A stretch of 64,000 bases of DNA from Flavobacteriaceae bacterium MAR_2009_75 (lineage in GTDB: Bacteria > Bacteroidota > Bacteroidia > Flavobacteriales > Flavobacteriaceae): the NCBI GenBank assembly GCA_002813285.1, contig PHTZ01000001.1, positions 4,091,501 to 4,155,500 of the forward strand, read 5' to 3'. Positions 9,883 through 18,978 of the stretch are shown piece by piece. The translations under genes and the position numbers were made by a program. Positions within the stretch are counted from its first letter, which is position 1, and every line of letters starts with the position of its first letter. Below the pieces are notes generated by a model. The model was not told the DNA's origin. It was given only the letters and a program-made list of their open reading frames with translations, and did no database searches.

Positions 9883-12198
9883 ATGAAAATTGAAAAGGTT
9901 TCTTTATGGGGGGCAGTGATATTGATCTTGGTATCTTTGTTGTCTTCTTGTAACCAAACTGATATAGAATCAAAAAAGACAACTTCTTTGGTTGAGAAAG
10001 TATACCCCTTGCTCGACACTGAAAATTCACGCTGGTTTTTCTTTTCATCGGCCAATCGACCCTTTGGTATGGTCAACCTGAGTCCTGATACAGAAACTAA
10101 TGGAGCTTGGGGCAGTGGGTACCGTCACAAGGTAGATACCGTAAGAGGATTTAGTCATATTCATGCATGGCAGATGAGCGGTCTATCTGTAATGCCCGTA
10201 TCAACTTCCCTTGAAAAGAATAAAGAACTATTTACAGATTTTTATTCAAGTTTCAGTCATGAAACTGAAAGAATAACCCCCGGTTATCATTACCTAGAAC
10301 TAGACAAACAAAAGATTGCTGTTGAGCTGACCAGCACGAAAAGAGTAGGTTTTCATAAATATGTCTTTCCTGAAGCAAATGCTGAAAAGCGGGCTGTACT
10401 TTTTAATTTAAATGCTCAATTGGGGCCATGTGAGATTATTGATGGTAACTTGACAAAAGATGGAAATATGGAACTTTCCGGAAGTTTTGTGATGCAGCCC
10501 ACTTTTAGAAGGCCCAAACCTTTAACTACCTATTTTAAAATAAAATTAAATACTCCTATCGCTTCGATTGAGAAGGATGCGGAAACAAAAAATTACCTAT
10601 TGCATCTCAACAAATCTGATGAACCGGTATTGATGAAGGTAGCCATTTCTTATACCTCTGTAGAAAATGCAAATTTGAATATGGAAGAGGAACTGCCCCA
10701 TTGGCAGTTCGATCAAGTAGTGAAAGATTCCCAGGCTGAATGGGAGGGTATGTTATCTAGAATTAAGGTGGAAGGTGGTTCAGAAACCGACCAACGTAGG
10801 TTTTACACCGATCTTTGGCATGCCCTTCAAGGTCGCCGAATTATAAGTGACGTAAATGGGGCATACCCCGATAATACGAGAGAAGATTTTCGTGTAGGGC
10901 AATTACCGCTAGACGAAAGCGGAAAGCCAAAATTTAACCATTATAATTCTGACTCGTTCTGGGGTGCCCAGTGGACGATTAATACCCTTTGGGGTTTGGT
11001 ATACCCAGAGATTATGGAAGAATTCAGCCATTCTTTGATGCAATATTATAAAGATGGTGGTTTAGTACCGCGCGGTCCTTCGGGCGGTAATTATACCTAT
11101 GTTATGACAGGTGCATCGTCAACACCTTTCATTGTTTCGGCAATTCAAAAAAAACTGGTGAACGATAATATTGATACCATTTATAGTGCGCTCAAAAAGA
11201 ATCATATGTTAGGTGGTATCATGGGCAAGGCAGGCTATGAGCATAAAACGAATATTGGTGGTGGTATGTCTTACTATCTGAACCAAGGCTACGTACCTAA
11301 CCCTTTACCGGAAAAAGGAAAGTTTGGCATTCATCTAGACGGTTCTGGGCAAACTTTAGAGTATGCTTACCAAGACTATACTTTGGCACAATTGGCCAAA
11401 AAATTGGGTAAAGAAGAAGAAAACAAGTATTTCATGGCACGTTCGAAGAATTTCAAAAATGTTTTTAATAAAGATGAAGGGTGGATGGGGCCTAAAGATG
11501 CATCAGGTAAATGGCGAGAAGATTTTGATGCCTACGACTATGAGAACGGTTTTGTAGAGTCGAATGCTGCACAGTCTACTTGGTTCGTACCACATGACCT
11601 AACTGGGTTGAGTGATTTGATGGGCGGAAAGGTAAAGGCTGTTGAAAAGTTGAATGAGCAATTTGAAAAAGCCGAAGAACTCAACTTTACTTCAGGTAGT
11701 TCCCATGAAAGTGAGTTGCATCCCGAATACAGAAGAATTCCTATTAATTTAGGAAATCAACCTTCTATTCAGACCCCTTTTGTATTTAATAGATTAGGAA
11801 GGCCTGACCTAACCCAATACTGGTCGAGAACCGTTGTTAAAAAAGCCTTTAGTGGCCTAGCCCCTGACACGGGGTACAACGGCGACGAAGATCAAGGTCT
11901 TATGGGGAGTTTAAACGTGCTTTACAAAATAGGTCTATTCCAAATGAACGGGGGTACAGAGGAGAATCCCGAATACCAAATAGGAAGCCCGATTTTCGAT
12001 AAAATAACCATCCAATTAAATTCAAAATATTATCCGGGAGGTCAGTTCGTAATCATCGCGAATAACAACAGTGATAATCATCTGTATTCCGATACTCCCT
12101 CCTTTAATGACTCGATTTTATCAGATTTTACGATTAAACATCAAGATATTATTAATGGAGGCGAATTGATTCTGCATATGACCGAAAACCCAAATTAA
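9883..12198 (+). CDS. Glycoside hydrolase family 92 (exo-alpha-mannosidase family) lipoprotein
   Basis: The 771-residue protein has a lipoprotein signal (LLSSC, Cys23). GH92 motifs appear in order: RPFGMVNLSPDT and GFSHIHAW in the N-terminal beta domain, then DSFWGAQWTINTLWGLVYP, VESNAAQSTWFVPHDL and YNGDEDQGLMGS in the (alpha/alpha)6 domain. Glu559 aligns with the family general acid and Asp668/Asp670 with the acidic pair that activates water; the Glu-Asp spacing fits characterised GH92. GH92 enzymes are calcium-dependent, inverting exo-alpha-mannosidases. The usual GNEDCGQ-like segment is changed here to GDEDQGL and neighbouring residues differ, so specificity may differ from mannose. It precedes GH28 by 8 nt. 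Confidence 0.85.
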   Translation: MKIEKVSLWGAVILILVSLLSSCNQTDIESKKTTSLVEKVYPLLDTENSRWFFFSSANRPFGMVNLSPDTETNGAWGSGYRHKVDTVRGFSHIHAWQMSGLSVMPVSTSLEKNKELFTDFYSSFSHETERITPGYHYLELDKQKIAVELTSTKRVGFHKYVFPEANAEKRAVLFNLNAQLGPCEIIDGNLTKDGNMELSGSFVMQPTFRRPKPLTTYFKIKLNTPIASIEKDAETKNYLLHLNKSDEPVLMKVAISYTSVENANLNMEEELPHWQFDQVVKDSQAEWEGMLSRIKVEGGSETDQRRFYTDLWHALQGRRIISDVNGAYPDNTREDFRVGQLPLDESGKPKFNHYNSDSFWGAQWTINTLWGLVYPEIMEEFSHSLMQYYKDGGLVPRGPSGGNYTYVMTGASSTPFIVSAIQKKLVNDNIDTIYSALKKNHMLGGIMGKAGYEHKTNIGGGMSYYLNQGYVPNPLPEKGKFGIHLDGSGQTLEYAYQDYTLAQLAKKLGKEEENKYFMARSKNFKNVFNKDEGWMGPKDASGKWREDFDAYDYENGFVESNAAQSTWFVPHDLTGLSDLMGGKVKAVEKLNEQFEKAEELNFTSGSSHESELHPEYRRIPINLGNQPSIQTPFVFNRLGRPDLTQYWSRTVVKKAFSGLAPDTGYNGDEDQGLMGSLNVLYKIGLFQMNGGTEENPEYQIGSPIFDKITIQLNSKYYPGGQFVIIANNNSDNHLYSDTPSFNDSILSDFTIKHQDIINGGELILHMTENPN

Positions 12199-12206
12199 CA
12201 CTACCT

Positions 12207-13781
12207 ATGAAGAGAGAGATTTTATATGCACTGCCATTTATATTACTTCTTTTAGTTTCGATGTCCAATGAAACTTTACTGATCGATCATGATGATAAAA
12301 AGCAGTTTTTGGTTATTGATTACGGTGCTGTACCCGATGGTACGACCCTAAATACAAAGGCGATTCAGAAGGCTATAGATGCAGCACATAAAAGGAAAAA
12401 GGGTGGCAAAGTAGTTTTTACGAAGGGTAAGTTTTTATCAGGTAGTATTGAACTAAAGAGTAATGTAACCCTCTTTTTTGAAGAAGGTGCCGTATTACTT
12501 GGCAGTACGAGCCCGACAGATTATAAAAAGATGGATTTTGAAGGTCGGCCGGTTTCACCCAAAAAGGATGATAATTCTCAAATGGCCTTGATTCTTGCGC
12601 ATAAGGCGAACAATATCAAACTCGCAGGTAAGGGCATTATCGATGGTCAAGGCCTTAAATTGGCCCTTAAAATCGATAGTTTGCACCATGCCGGTATAAC
12701 CATTGACCCTAATTATAATGTGAAGAGGCATAGGCCCAATGAAACTATGCGACCGAAATTATTTCGGTTTTCCCAATGTAATAATATTGAAGTACGAGAT
12801 TTAAAAGTAGGTGAAGCCGCTTGTTGGGGCTTGTCTTTTGAACTCTGCAATAATTTGGTGATCGATGGCTTGACGGTGGTAAACCGATCGTATTGGAACA
12901 ACGATGGAATGGATATTACCGATTCTAAAAACGTACGAATAACCAATTGCAATATCAATTCGGCCGATGATGGTATCTGTTTAAAATCATATTACCCGGG
13001 CTATGCCAATGACAGTATTTATATTGCCAATAATGTTATCAGATCAAGTGCAAGTGCAATCAAGTTCGGTTCTGCTTCTTACGGGGGCTTCAAAAATGTG
13101 ACCATAGAGAACATTCAGGTCTTCGATACGTTTCGTTCCGCTTTAGCATTTGAATCCGTTGATGGGGCGGTTATCGAAAATGTTGATGTGAACAATGTTG
13201 TTGCAAAAAATACCGGAAATGCATTTTTCATTCGGTTAGGGCATCGTGACGGTGAAAAACCAGGGGTGGTAAAAAACATTAGTATAAAGAATGTGAAGGT
13301 AGAGGTACCTTTCGGGCGACCCGATATAGACTACGATTTAAGAGGGCCCGAGGTAAACTATTTCCATAACCCCTTTGCTTCCTCTATTGCGGGTATACCA
13401 GGGCATCATATAGAAAATGTTTCTTTAGAAAATATAGAAATTAGCTATCCGGGCAGGGCATCTAAAAGTATGGCTTACATCCCCTTAAGTAGATTGGCCC
13501 AAGTTCCCGAAGAAGTCAAAGGTTACCCTGAATTTACTATGTTCGGCGAACTGCCGGCGTACGGGCTATATGTTCGCCATGCCAGTGGTATATCAATGAA
13601 AAATATTAAACTAACTTTACAGAATGAAGATTTTAGACCTGCCTTTGTTTTCGATGATGTAAAAGGGATTATAGCCAATGAGATTGAATTACCGAAAAGT
13701 TCAAAAGGTCAATTTATTTTAAAGGATACTGAAAAGGTTGAATTAGATGTAGAATCTTCAAACTTGATTGAGAAGTACTAG
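12207..13781 (+). CDS. Glycoside hydrolase family 28-like (polygalacturonase family) beta-helix protein
   Basis: The 524-residue right-handed beta-helix protein has an N-terminal hydrophobic segment (about 7-19) acting as signal or anchor, with no clear lipobox. The usual Pectate_lyase_3-like opening (IDYGAVPDGTTLNTKAIQKAID) is present. Catalytic acids are visible as Asp233 (NNDGMD) and Asp254-Asp255 (ADDGICLKS). The GHG motif with the conserved His of classical GH28 is replaced by SASAIKFGS. This occurs in a divergent GH28 clade in Bacteroidota, so it may hydrolyse an uronic-acid or related linkage other than polygalacturonate. It follows GH92 closely and is probably co-transcribed. Confidence 0.8.
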   Translation: MKREILYALPFILLLLVSMSNETLLIDHDDKKQFLVIDYGAVPDGTTLNTKAIQKAIDAAHKRKKGGKVVFTKGKFLSGSIELKSNVTLFFEEGAVLLGSTSPTDYKKMDFEGRPVSPKKDDNSQMALILAHKANNIKLAGKGIIDGQGLKLALKIDSLHHAGITIDPNYNVKRHRPNETMRPKLFRFSQCNNIEVRDLKVGEAACWGLSFELCNNLVIDGLTVVNRSYWNNDGMDITDSKNVRITNCNINSADDGICLKSYYPGYANDSIYIANNVIRSSASAIKFGSASYGGFKNVTIENIQVFDTFRSALAFESVDGAVIENVDVNNVVAKNTGNAFFIRLGHRDGEKPGVVKNISIKNVKVEVPFGRPDIDYDLRGPEVNYFHNPFASSIAGIPGHHIENVSLENIEISYPGRASKSMAYIPLSRLAQVPEEVKGYPEFTMFGELPAYGLYVRHASGISMKNIKLTLQNEDFRPAFVFDDVKGIIANEIELPKSSKGQFILKDTEKVELDVESSNLIEKY

Positions 13782-13843
13782 TCCAAATTTCTACTGTCTT
13801 ATTTTAGTAGCTTCTCGGTTTCAAAAAAGGCGTATAGAATTGC

Positions 13844-16800
13844 ATGAGATATTGTCTTATCATTTTTATGGTGTTATTGATTGCTTTAAAGGGCAATTCT
13901 CAGCATATTAAATTCGGTCATTACGATGATGATAATGGGCTTTCGCATAATTCTATAAGGCATATAGCACAAGATGAATATGGGTTTTTATGGTTCGGAA
14001 CTTTTTCGGGCCTAAACAGATTCGATGGTTATCAATTCAAGTCTTACCTAAGTACCTCTACCGATCGGGAATCGATACGTAATGATGATATTACGGCTTT
14101 AGAGATAGATGAAGAATCTAATAACCTCTGGATCGGTACTCGGGGAGGGCTTACACAACTTAAAACGGACACTCAAACCTTCAAAACGTTCTTACCTGAC
14201 TCAAGTAGAGACGGTGGCTTACCAGAAGAAGAGATACGGTCAGTTTATGTTGATGGTTTTAAAAGGGTGTGGATTGGTACGAGAACTAAGGGCTTGGCCA
14301 TTTTTTATCCTGATAAAGAATATTTCGAAACTGTTGAAATCGAAGGTTTCGAATACGTAAAAACTATTTTCGAAGATAGTAGGGGTAATATTTGGATCGG
14401 AAGTTTTGATACTGGTGGTGTAGCTAAAATTAATCTTGATGCCAAAGGCGGAATTGTACAGATTACACGCTATGATCTAGATATACCCAATTCTGTAGAA
14501 AAGAACCCTTATATCAATTTTATTTATGAAGATCATAAAGAAGACATATTCGTCGGTACTCGAAAAGGACTTTATAAATTTGATAAAGAGAATAAGAACT
14601 TTGAAAACCTCTACATCTCCAATGCGGCGCTTCGAACAAATCTTGGGCCCTATTTTTTGTCGGTTGCTCGGGCTCCTGGTGGTAAATACTGGGTAGGTAC
14701 TTTGGGCGGCCTTATAGAGTGTGATCGTCTCGAAGATATAAATCAAGAAAAATTCACCTTGCACCAATCTGTACTATCCGATAATACTTCGCTGGTAGAT
14801 AATTTGGTTTCAGCCCTATATTTTGATGCTTCTGGAGTATTGTGGATCGGAACTGAAGACGGCCTCGATAAATATGACCCGTATGAAAACCAATTTAGTC
14901 TCAATAGGGATATATCTAAATTTATTGGCAACAAAGCACCTAGAATTAGAGGTTTTGCACGAACTCATGATGGTAAAGTTATTGTGGCAACACGTCATAA
15001 TGGACTCTTCGTCTCGCAAGATGAAAGTTTCATACCTCTTCTTCAGTATCGCAGCGATATTTCTACTATCTATTCCTACGATGGTAAAATTTTTTACTGC
15101 GGTCTTTGGAACGGGAAGGTTTTGATATATGACTACCCCAACAAAAGCGAACAAACCGTTGATGTTGGTTTTGATGGGGCACCGATAACCGCAATCATGA
15201 AAATATCGGAAGAACAACTTTTAGTTGGATCGTTCGGAGAAGGCGCAGTTACTTTTGATATAAGAAAATCAAATCATGTACCTGTCGATAGACTTTTAGA
15301 AGGGTATGAAATTAATGCCTTGGCCAAAGAGAAAAATGGTACGATATGGCTGGCTACTGAAAATGGCGCAGTAAAATTGAAACATGGCCGTCAAGATTAT
15401 ACGGCTTATGATATACGTACCCAAGATAGACATACCAGTGGTGATATAGCAGATGTAAGTGACATTGCGATAGACGGTGAGGGTAAAATATGGGCATCTT
15501 CGAGATACGGGCTAAGTGTTTATGATGCCGAAGAAGACCGATTCAATATTTTGACCGAACCAGATGAACTTTCAGGAAGATGGGTTACCGATATATTGGT
15601 CGATCGATTCGATGGTCTTTGGTTGAATATGAACAATAATAGTGTGGCTAAATTCAAACCATCTCGAAATGAGATTAATATTTATCATGTAAGTAGTGGT
15701 AATAGATTAGATGTATTTAGCTCAAAAGGGTTTTATAGTTCAGATGGTACTAATATCTATTTGGCGGGTAAAAATGGTGTTATTCATTTCTCGGCAGAAT
15801 CACTGAACCAAAATCTAAATACGATTAAACCGGTTATTTCAGAATTTAGAATAGCGAACAGAGAAATTATTCCAGGCATGGTCGTTAATGATCAAGTGCC
15901 CTTAAATGAGGATATAAATTATAGCAAAACTGTTGAGTTAAATTATGATAACAGAAATTTTTCATTACAATTTTCAGAGCCTTCTTTTTCGAATGAAAAA
16001 CTGAATAAGTTTGAATATAAGCTCGAAGGTTTCGATGAAGATTGGATCGCTACCAATGGTTACTCAAGAACGGTGCAGTATACTAATTTGTTTCCTGACG
16101 ATTATGAGTTCAAAATAAGATCGAGAAACGGTAATGGACAGTGGAGCGAAACCGTTTCTTATCAAATAAAAATTCTACGACCGTTTTGGCTTACCCCTCA
16201 AGCATTTCTAATAATGCTGGTAGTGTTCGGATTGATATTTTACTTGGTCAGAAAAGAATTGGATAAACGTCTCAAATTAAGAAGAGAACTTCTGACCGAA
16301 AAGGTAAACCGAGAACATGATGTGAAATTGAATAACGAGAAGTTGAGATTTTTCACTAATATTTCACATGAGCTACGCACTCCTCTTACATTAATACTTG
16401 GTCCTGTGAAGCAATTGATTGATGAAGGGGCCGGTCATGTTTCCGATTATCAAAAAAGTAGGTACGACCTTATTCACCAGAATGCAAATAGGTTGTTCAC
16501 CCTGGTAAACCAAGTTCTTGATTTCAGAAAGGCTCAAAGTGGCGAACTAAAACTAAAAACTACTAGAACAGATATTCTGGCCTACTCAAAGAATATTTTC
16601 GATTCGTATAAAGAACTTGCGCACAATAAGAATATCACCTTCGATTTTATTTCAGAAAATGAAACCATAAATGGATGGATAGACAATGATAAATATGATA
16701 AAATACTTTATAATTTGTTGTCCAATGCTTTAAAGTTCACCCCTGATTTTGGTCACGTAGACTTGTTTTTGAGGTTCAATGAGAAAACAGGGTTTTTAAC

Positions 16801-17875
16801 GGTAGAAGTTAGTGATGATGGAATTGGTATTCCTAAGAAAAGTCAAGAGAAAATATTCAATCGATTTTACCAAGCCTCATCCGGTAAACAGAATAATACC
16901 GGTTCTGGTATCGGTCTTTCACTAGTACAATCTTTGGTCAACTTGCACAAGGGTTCAATTAGGGTGAGTAGTGCACCTAGTAAGGGTAGTGTTTTTACGT
17001 TTGAATTACCTATAGAACGGCATTTCTATAAGAATAGTGAAGTTTTTGAATTTGTGTTGCCATCTGCTGAACAAAATACAGAACTGAAAGGGAACATGCC
17101 AAAAAAGACCATTCAGAATACCGATTTAAAACAAAAGGTTCTAGTCGTCGATGATAATGTAGAACTTCGTAAATATTTGGTTGATTATCTATCTGGGTTT
17201 TATAAGGTATACGAAGCCGAAAATGGTAAAGAGGCGCTCAAAATGTGCAGACAGATCAAACCTACAATTTGTATATCTGATATTATGATGCCAGTAATGA
17301 CGGGCCTTGAGTTTTGTAAACGGCTCAAAAATGATCAGTTTATAAGTCATATTCCTGTAGTATTATTGACTGCGCTTTCCGATAATAAAGACAAAGTTAA
17401 AGGGTATGGTACAGGTGCCGATGGTTATTTGGTGAAGCCATTTGACCCTTCCTTGCTTAAAACAATGATCGAAAATATTATAAAATCACGTTTAGATCTG
17501 AAAGCGAAATTTTCTGATGAAACCGAGAGTGAGGTAAGTCTATTGACTCATTCTCCCGTAGATGAGCAGCTCATGAGAAAAATATCAGGTTTGATAGACA
17601 AAAATTTAGATAGAGCTGATCTATCTACCACTTTTTTATGTCAAGAACTGGGTATGAGTTCATCAAAGTTATATCAGAAAATTAAAGAACTCACAGATTT
17701 GGCGCCAAAAGAATTTATTAGAACGGTAAGGTTGAAGAAATCGGCTACTTTGTTAAAAACTAAAAAGTACAATGTTTCCGAGGTAACCACCCTAATAGGT
17801 TTTAATGATCCGCTTTATTTTAGTAGGTGCTTCAAAAAACAATTTGGCTACCCGCCGAGTAAATTGATTAAGTAA
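13844..17875 (+). CDS. Hybrid two-component system regulator (HTCS)
   Basis: The 1343-residue one-protein sensor-regulator has a signal peptide (1-20). A periplasmic sensor of repeated Reg_prop blades follows (LWFGT, LWIGT, VWIGT, IWIGS, LWIGTEDG and others, forming propellers to about residue 680). Next are a Y_Y_Y domain (about 700-780), one membrane helix (about 785-807) and a histidine kinase with His842 in the HELRTP motif. An HATPase domain (GSGIGLSLV), a receiver with Asp1146 (SDIMMP) and a C-terminal AraC-type helix-turn-helix (about 1240-1343) complete it. HTCS proteins bind an oligosaccharide outside and activate nearby PULs. It lies 62 nt after GH28 and ends convergently with a receiver gene. 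Confidence 0.95.
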   Translation: MRYCLIIFMVLLIALKGNSQHIKFGHYDDDNGLSHNSIRHIAQDEYGFLWFGTFSGLNRFDGYQFKSYLSTSTDRESIRNDDITALEIDEESNNLWIGTRGGLTQLKTDTQTFKTFLPDSSRDGGLPEEEIRSVYVDGFKRVWIGTRTKGLAIFYPDKEYFETVEIEGFEYVKTIFEDSRGNIWIGSFDTGGVAKINLDAKGGIVQITRYDLDIPNSVEKNPYINFIYEDHKEDIFVGTRKGLYKFDKENKNFENLYISNAALRTNLGPYFLSVARAPGGKYWVGTLGGLIECDRLEDINQEKFTLHQSVLSDNTSLVDNLVSALYFDASGVLWIGTEDGLDKYDPYENQFSLNRDISKFIGNKAPRIRGFARTHDGKVIVATRHNGLFVSQDESFIPLLQYRSDISTIYSYDGKIFYCGLWNGKVLIYDYPNKSEQTVDVGFDGAPITAIMKISEEQLLVGSFGEGAVTFDIRKSNHVPVDRLLEGYEINALAKEKNGTIWLATENGAVKLKHGRQDYTAYDIRTQDRHTSGDIADVSDIAIDGEGKIWASSRYGLSVYDAEEDRFNILTEPDELSGRWVTDILVDRFDGLWLNMNNNSVAKFKPSRNEINIYHVSSGNRLDVFSSKGFYSSDGTNIYLAGKNGVIHFSAESLNQNLNTIKPVISEFRIANREIIPGMVVNDQVPLNEDINYSKTVELNYDNRNFSLQFSEPSFSNEKLNKFEYKLEGFDEDWIATNGYSRTVQYTNLFPDDYEFKIRSRNGNGQWSETVSYQIKILRPFWLTPQAFLIMLVVFGLIFYLVRKELDKRLKLRRELLTEKVNREHDVKLNNEKLRFFTNISHELRTPLTLILGPVKQLIDEGAGHVSDYQKSRYDLIHQNANRLFTLVNQVLDFRKAQSGELKLKTTRTDILAYSKNIFDSYKELAHNKNITFDFISENETINGWIDNDKYDKILYNLLSNALKFTPDFGHVDLFLRFNEKTGFLTVEVSDDGIGIPKKSQEKIFNRFYQASSGKQNNTGSGIGLSLVQSLVNLHKGSIRVSSAPSKGSVFTFELPIERHFYKNSEVFEFVLPSAEQNTELKGNMPKKTIQNTDLKQKVLVVDDNVELRKYLVDYLSGFYKVYEAENGKEALKMCRQIKPTICISDIMMPVMTGLEFCKRLKNDQFISHIPVVLLTALSDNKDKVKGYGTGADGYLVKPFDPSLLKTMIENIIKSRLDLKAKFSDETESEVSLLTHSPVDEQLMRKISGLIDKNLDRADLSTTFLCQELGMSSSKLYQKIKELTDLAPKEFIRTVRLKKSATLLKTKKYNVSEVTTLIGFNDPLYFSRCFKKQFGYPPSKLIK

Positions 17876-17905
17876 AACTTGTAAAAGATGGTAGGGTAGG
17901 CCAGA

Positions 17906-18319
17906 TTAAACTCTTTCTTTTAGTGAGCGATTCGTGAATATGATATCTACATTGGCACGGCTAAGGGGCTTTATAAAACGTCGTTTTACTTTTGATCGCA
18001 CATCTTCGTTGGCTTCCTTTAAGCAATTGCTATAAGATGAAGCGATATAAATATCCATTTGGTCTAATGGAATCGCACGGGCCATGGCCTCTTCTAAAAA
18101 CTCGAACCCGTCCATCTTTGGCATTTGCCAATCTAGTAAAAGTATATCGGGCAGGCGTGTCGTTTCTTTCGCATTTTGCCAGTCTTCGAACCATTTCAAG
18201 GCCTCTATGGGGCAATCGTAAGAGATTATTTCAGAAGACTGCCCGTGACGCTGTAATTTGATTCGCATATCGAATTGAGATACCAAATCATCATCTATTA
18301 ACATTACCAGTGGATTCAT
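17906..18319 (-). CDS. Stand-alone response regulator receiver protein
   Basis: The 137-residue receiver domain has an acidic pocket at Asp9-Asp11 (LIDDDLVS), phosphoacceptor Asp63 (LLDWQMP), switch Ser95/Ser96 and Lys117 (FIKPL). It has no output domain. It resembles receivers in flavobacteria that read out histidine kinases through protein contact. It ends 31 nt from the HTCS stop on the opposite strand, so the two are convergent rather than co-transcribed. The partner is unknown. Confidence 0.9.
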   Translation of the reverse strand: MNPLVMLIDDDLVSQFDMRIKLQRHGQSSEIISYDCPIEALKWFEDWQNAKETTRLPDILLLDWQMPKMDGFEFLEEAMARAIPLDQMDIYIASSYSNCLKEANEDVRSKVKRRFIKPLSRANVDIIFTNRSLKERV

Positions 18320-18866
18320 TTAAGATATATTTTGAAGTATATTTCCTACATATTGTAAATTTACAAGAAAATATTATAAGAATTGAGCTATTTATTTCAT
18401 AAAATCAATTAATTGAAAGAAGTGCAGTATTATGAAGTTTTCTTGGAAGAAACACTAACATTTCACTATAAGGTTAAAGCTAATTTTAAATACACTGATG
18501 ACGGCTCAAACTTTCTATAGAAAATTCTACGAGAAATAATAGATCAAATTCTGACTTCGAACATAATCTCTATCAATATTTAATGTTTTAGGTTCTGATT
18601 ATTAGTAGTCTGTGTTTATCAATAAGCATTATCAACCAATAGAAAATTGAAAAATTCTAATGGTATTTTGACCTAAGATATTTTTATTTCCTTTCGTAAT
18701 ATTTCTAAAATATTCTCATTCGACCGTATTTCATCGATAATTCTCCTCATAAACATCCTTGTTTTAATATTCTCATAGTTATCGTGTATTAAGTGTTTTA
18801 TCAACAATTAATAAGAGTTGTTTTGTGGTTTTTTTGAAAATCTGTTATTCAATTTTGTCATTTTAG

Positions 18867-18883
18867 CAGGATAGTACAGGATA
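18867..18883 (-). promoter_or_regulatory. Direct-repeat regulator site upstream of PUL 2
   Basis: The top strand carries CAGGATAG twice, at 18867-18874 and 18877-18884, exactly 10 bp apart. Read on the minus strand the site is TATCCTGTACTATCCTG. Near-identical sites lie at 41758-41774 and, inverted, at 34917-34933. The 11-mer AGTACAGGATA ends exactly 20 nt before the -7 box, placing it over the -33 region, where activators of the AraC type bind. No binding data exist; it was found by eye. Confidence 0.6.
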
Positions 18884-18903
18884 GCGAAATCGTTTGAGAA
18901 AGA

Positions 18904-18911
18904 TAAATTTG
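18904..18911 (+). promoter_or_regulatory. Bacteroidota-type -7 promoter box for PUL 2
   Basis: TAAATTTG is a perfect match to the TAnnTTTG -7 consensus. It lies 67 nt before the SusC start and 20 nt after the direct-repeat motif. There is no clear -33 TTTG at the usual spacing, which fits an activator-dependent promoter. Confidence 0.6.
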
Positions 18912-18978
18912 GTTCATATCGAAAGAATTACTAGCACTTTTGATTAACTCATCACTAACTAACTAAATAGAAACTACT

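Larger units (their letters stand above)
18320..18978. other. Long AT-rich leader region upstream of PUL 2
   Basis: These 659 bp hold no convincing gene in either direction. The right end carries the PUL 2 promoter: a direct-repeat motif at 18867-18883 and a TAnnTTTG -7 box at 18904-18911, leaving a leader of about 60 nt. The first 500 bp are AT-rich without clear structure; they may hold the promoter of the receiver gene on the minus strand. Confidence 0.5.

Noticed and set aside
14816-15217. Open frames on the minus strand inside the HTCS gene.
   Set aside because: They lie antisense to a conserved, motif-rich protein and have no recognisable domain, start context or promoter. Similar antisense frames at 5460-5833, 28950-29432, 57250-57582 and 58053-58457 were rejected for the same reason.
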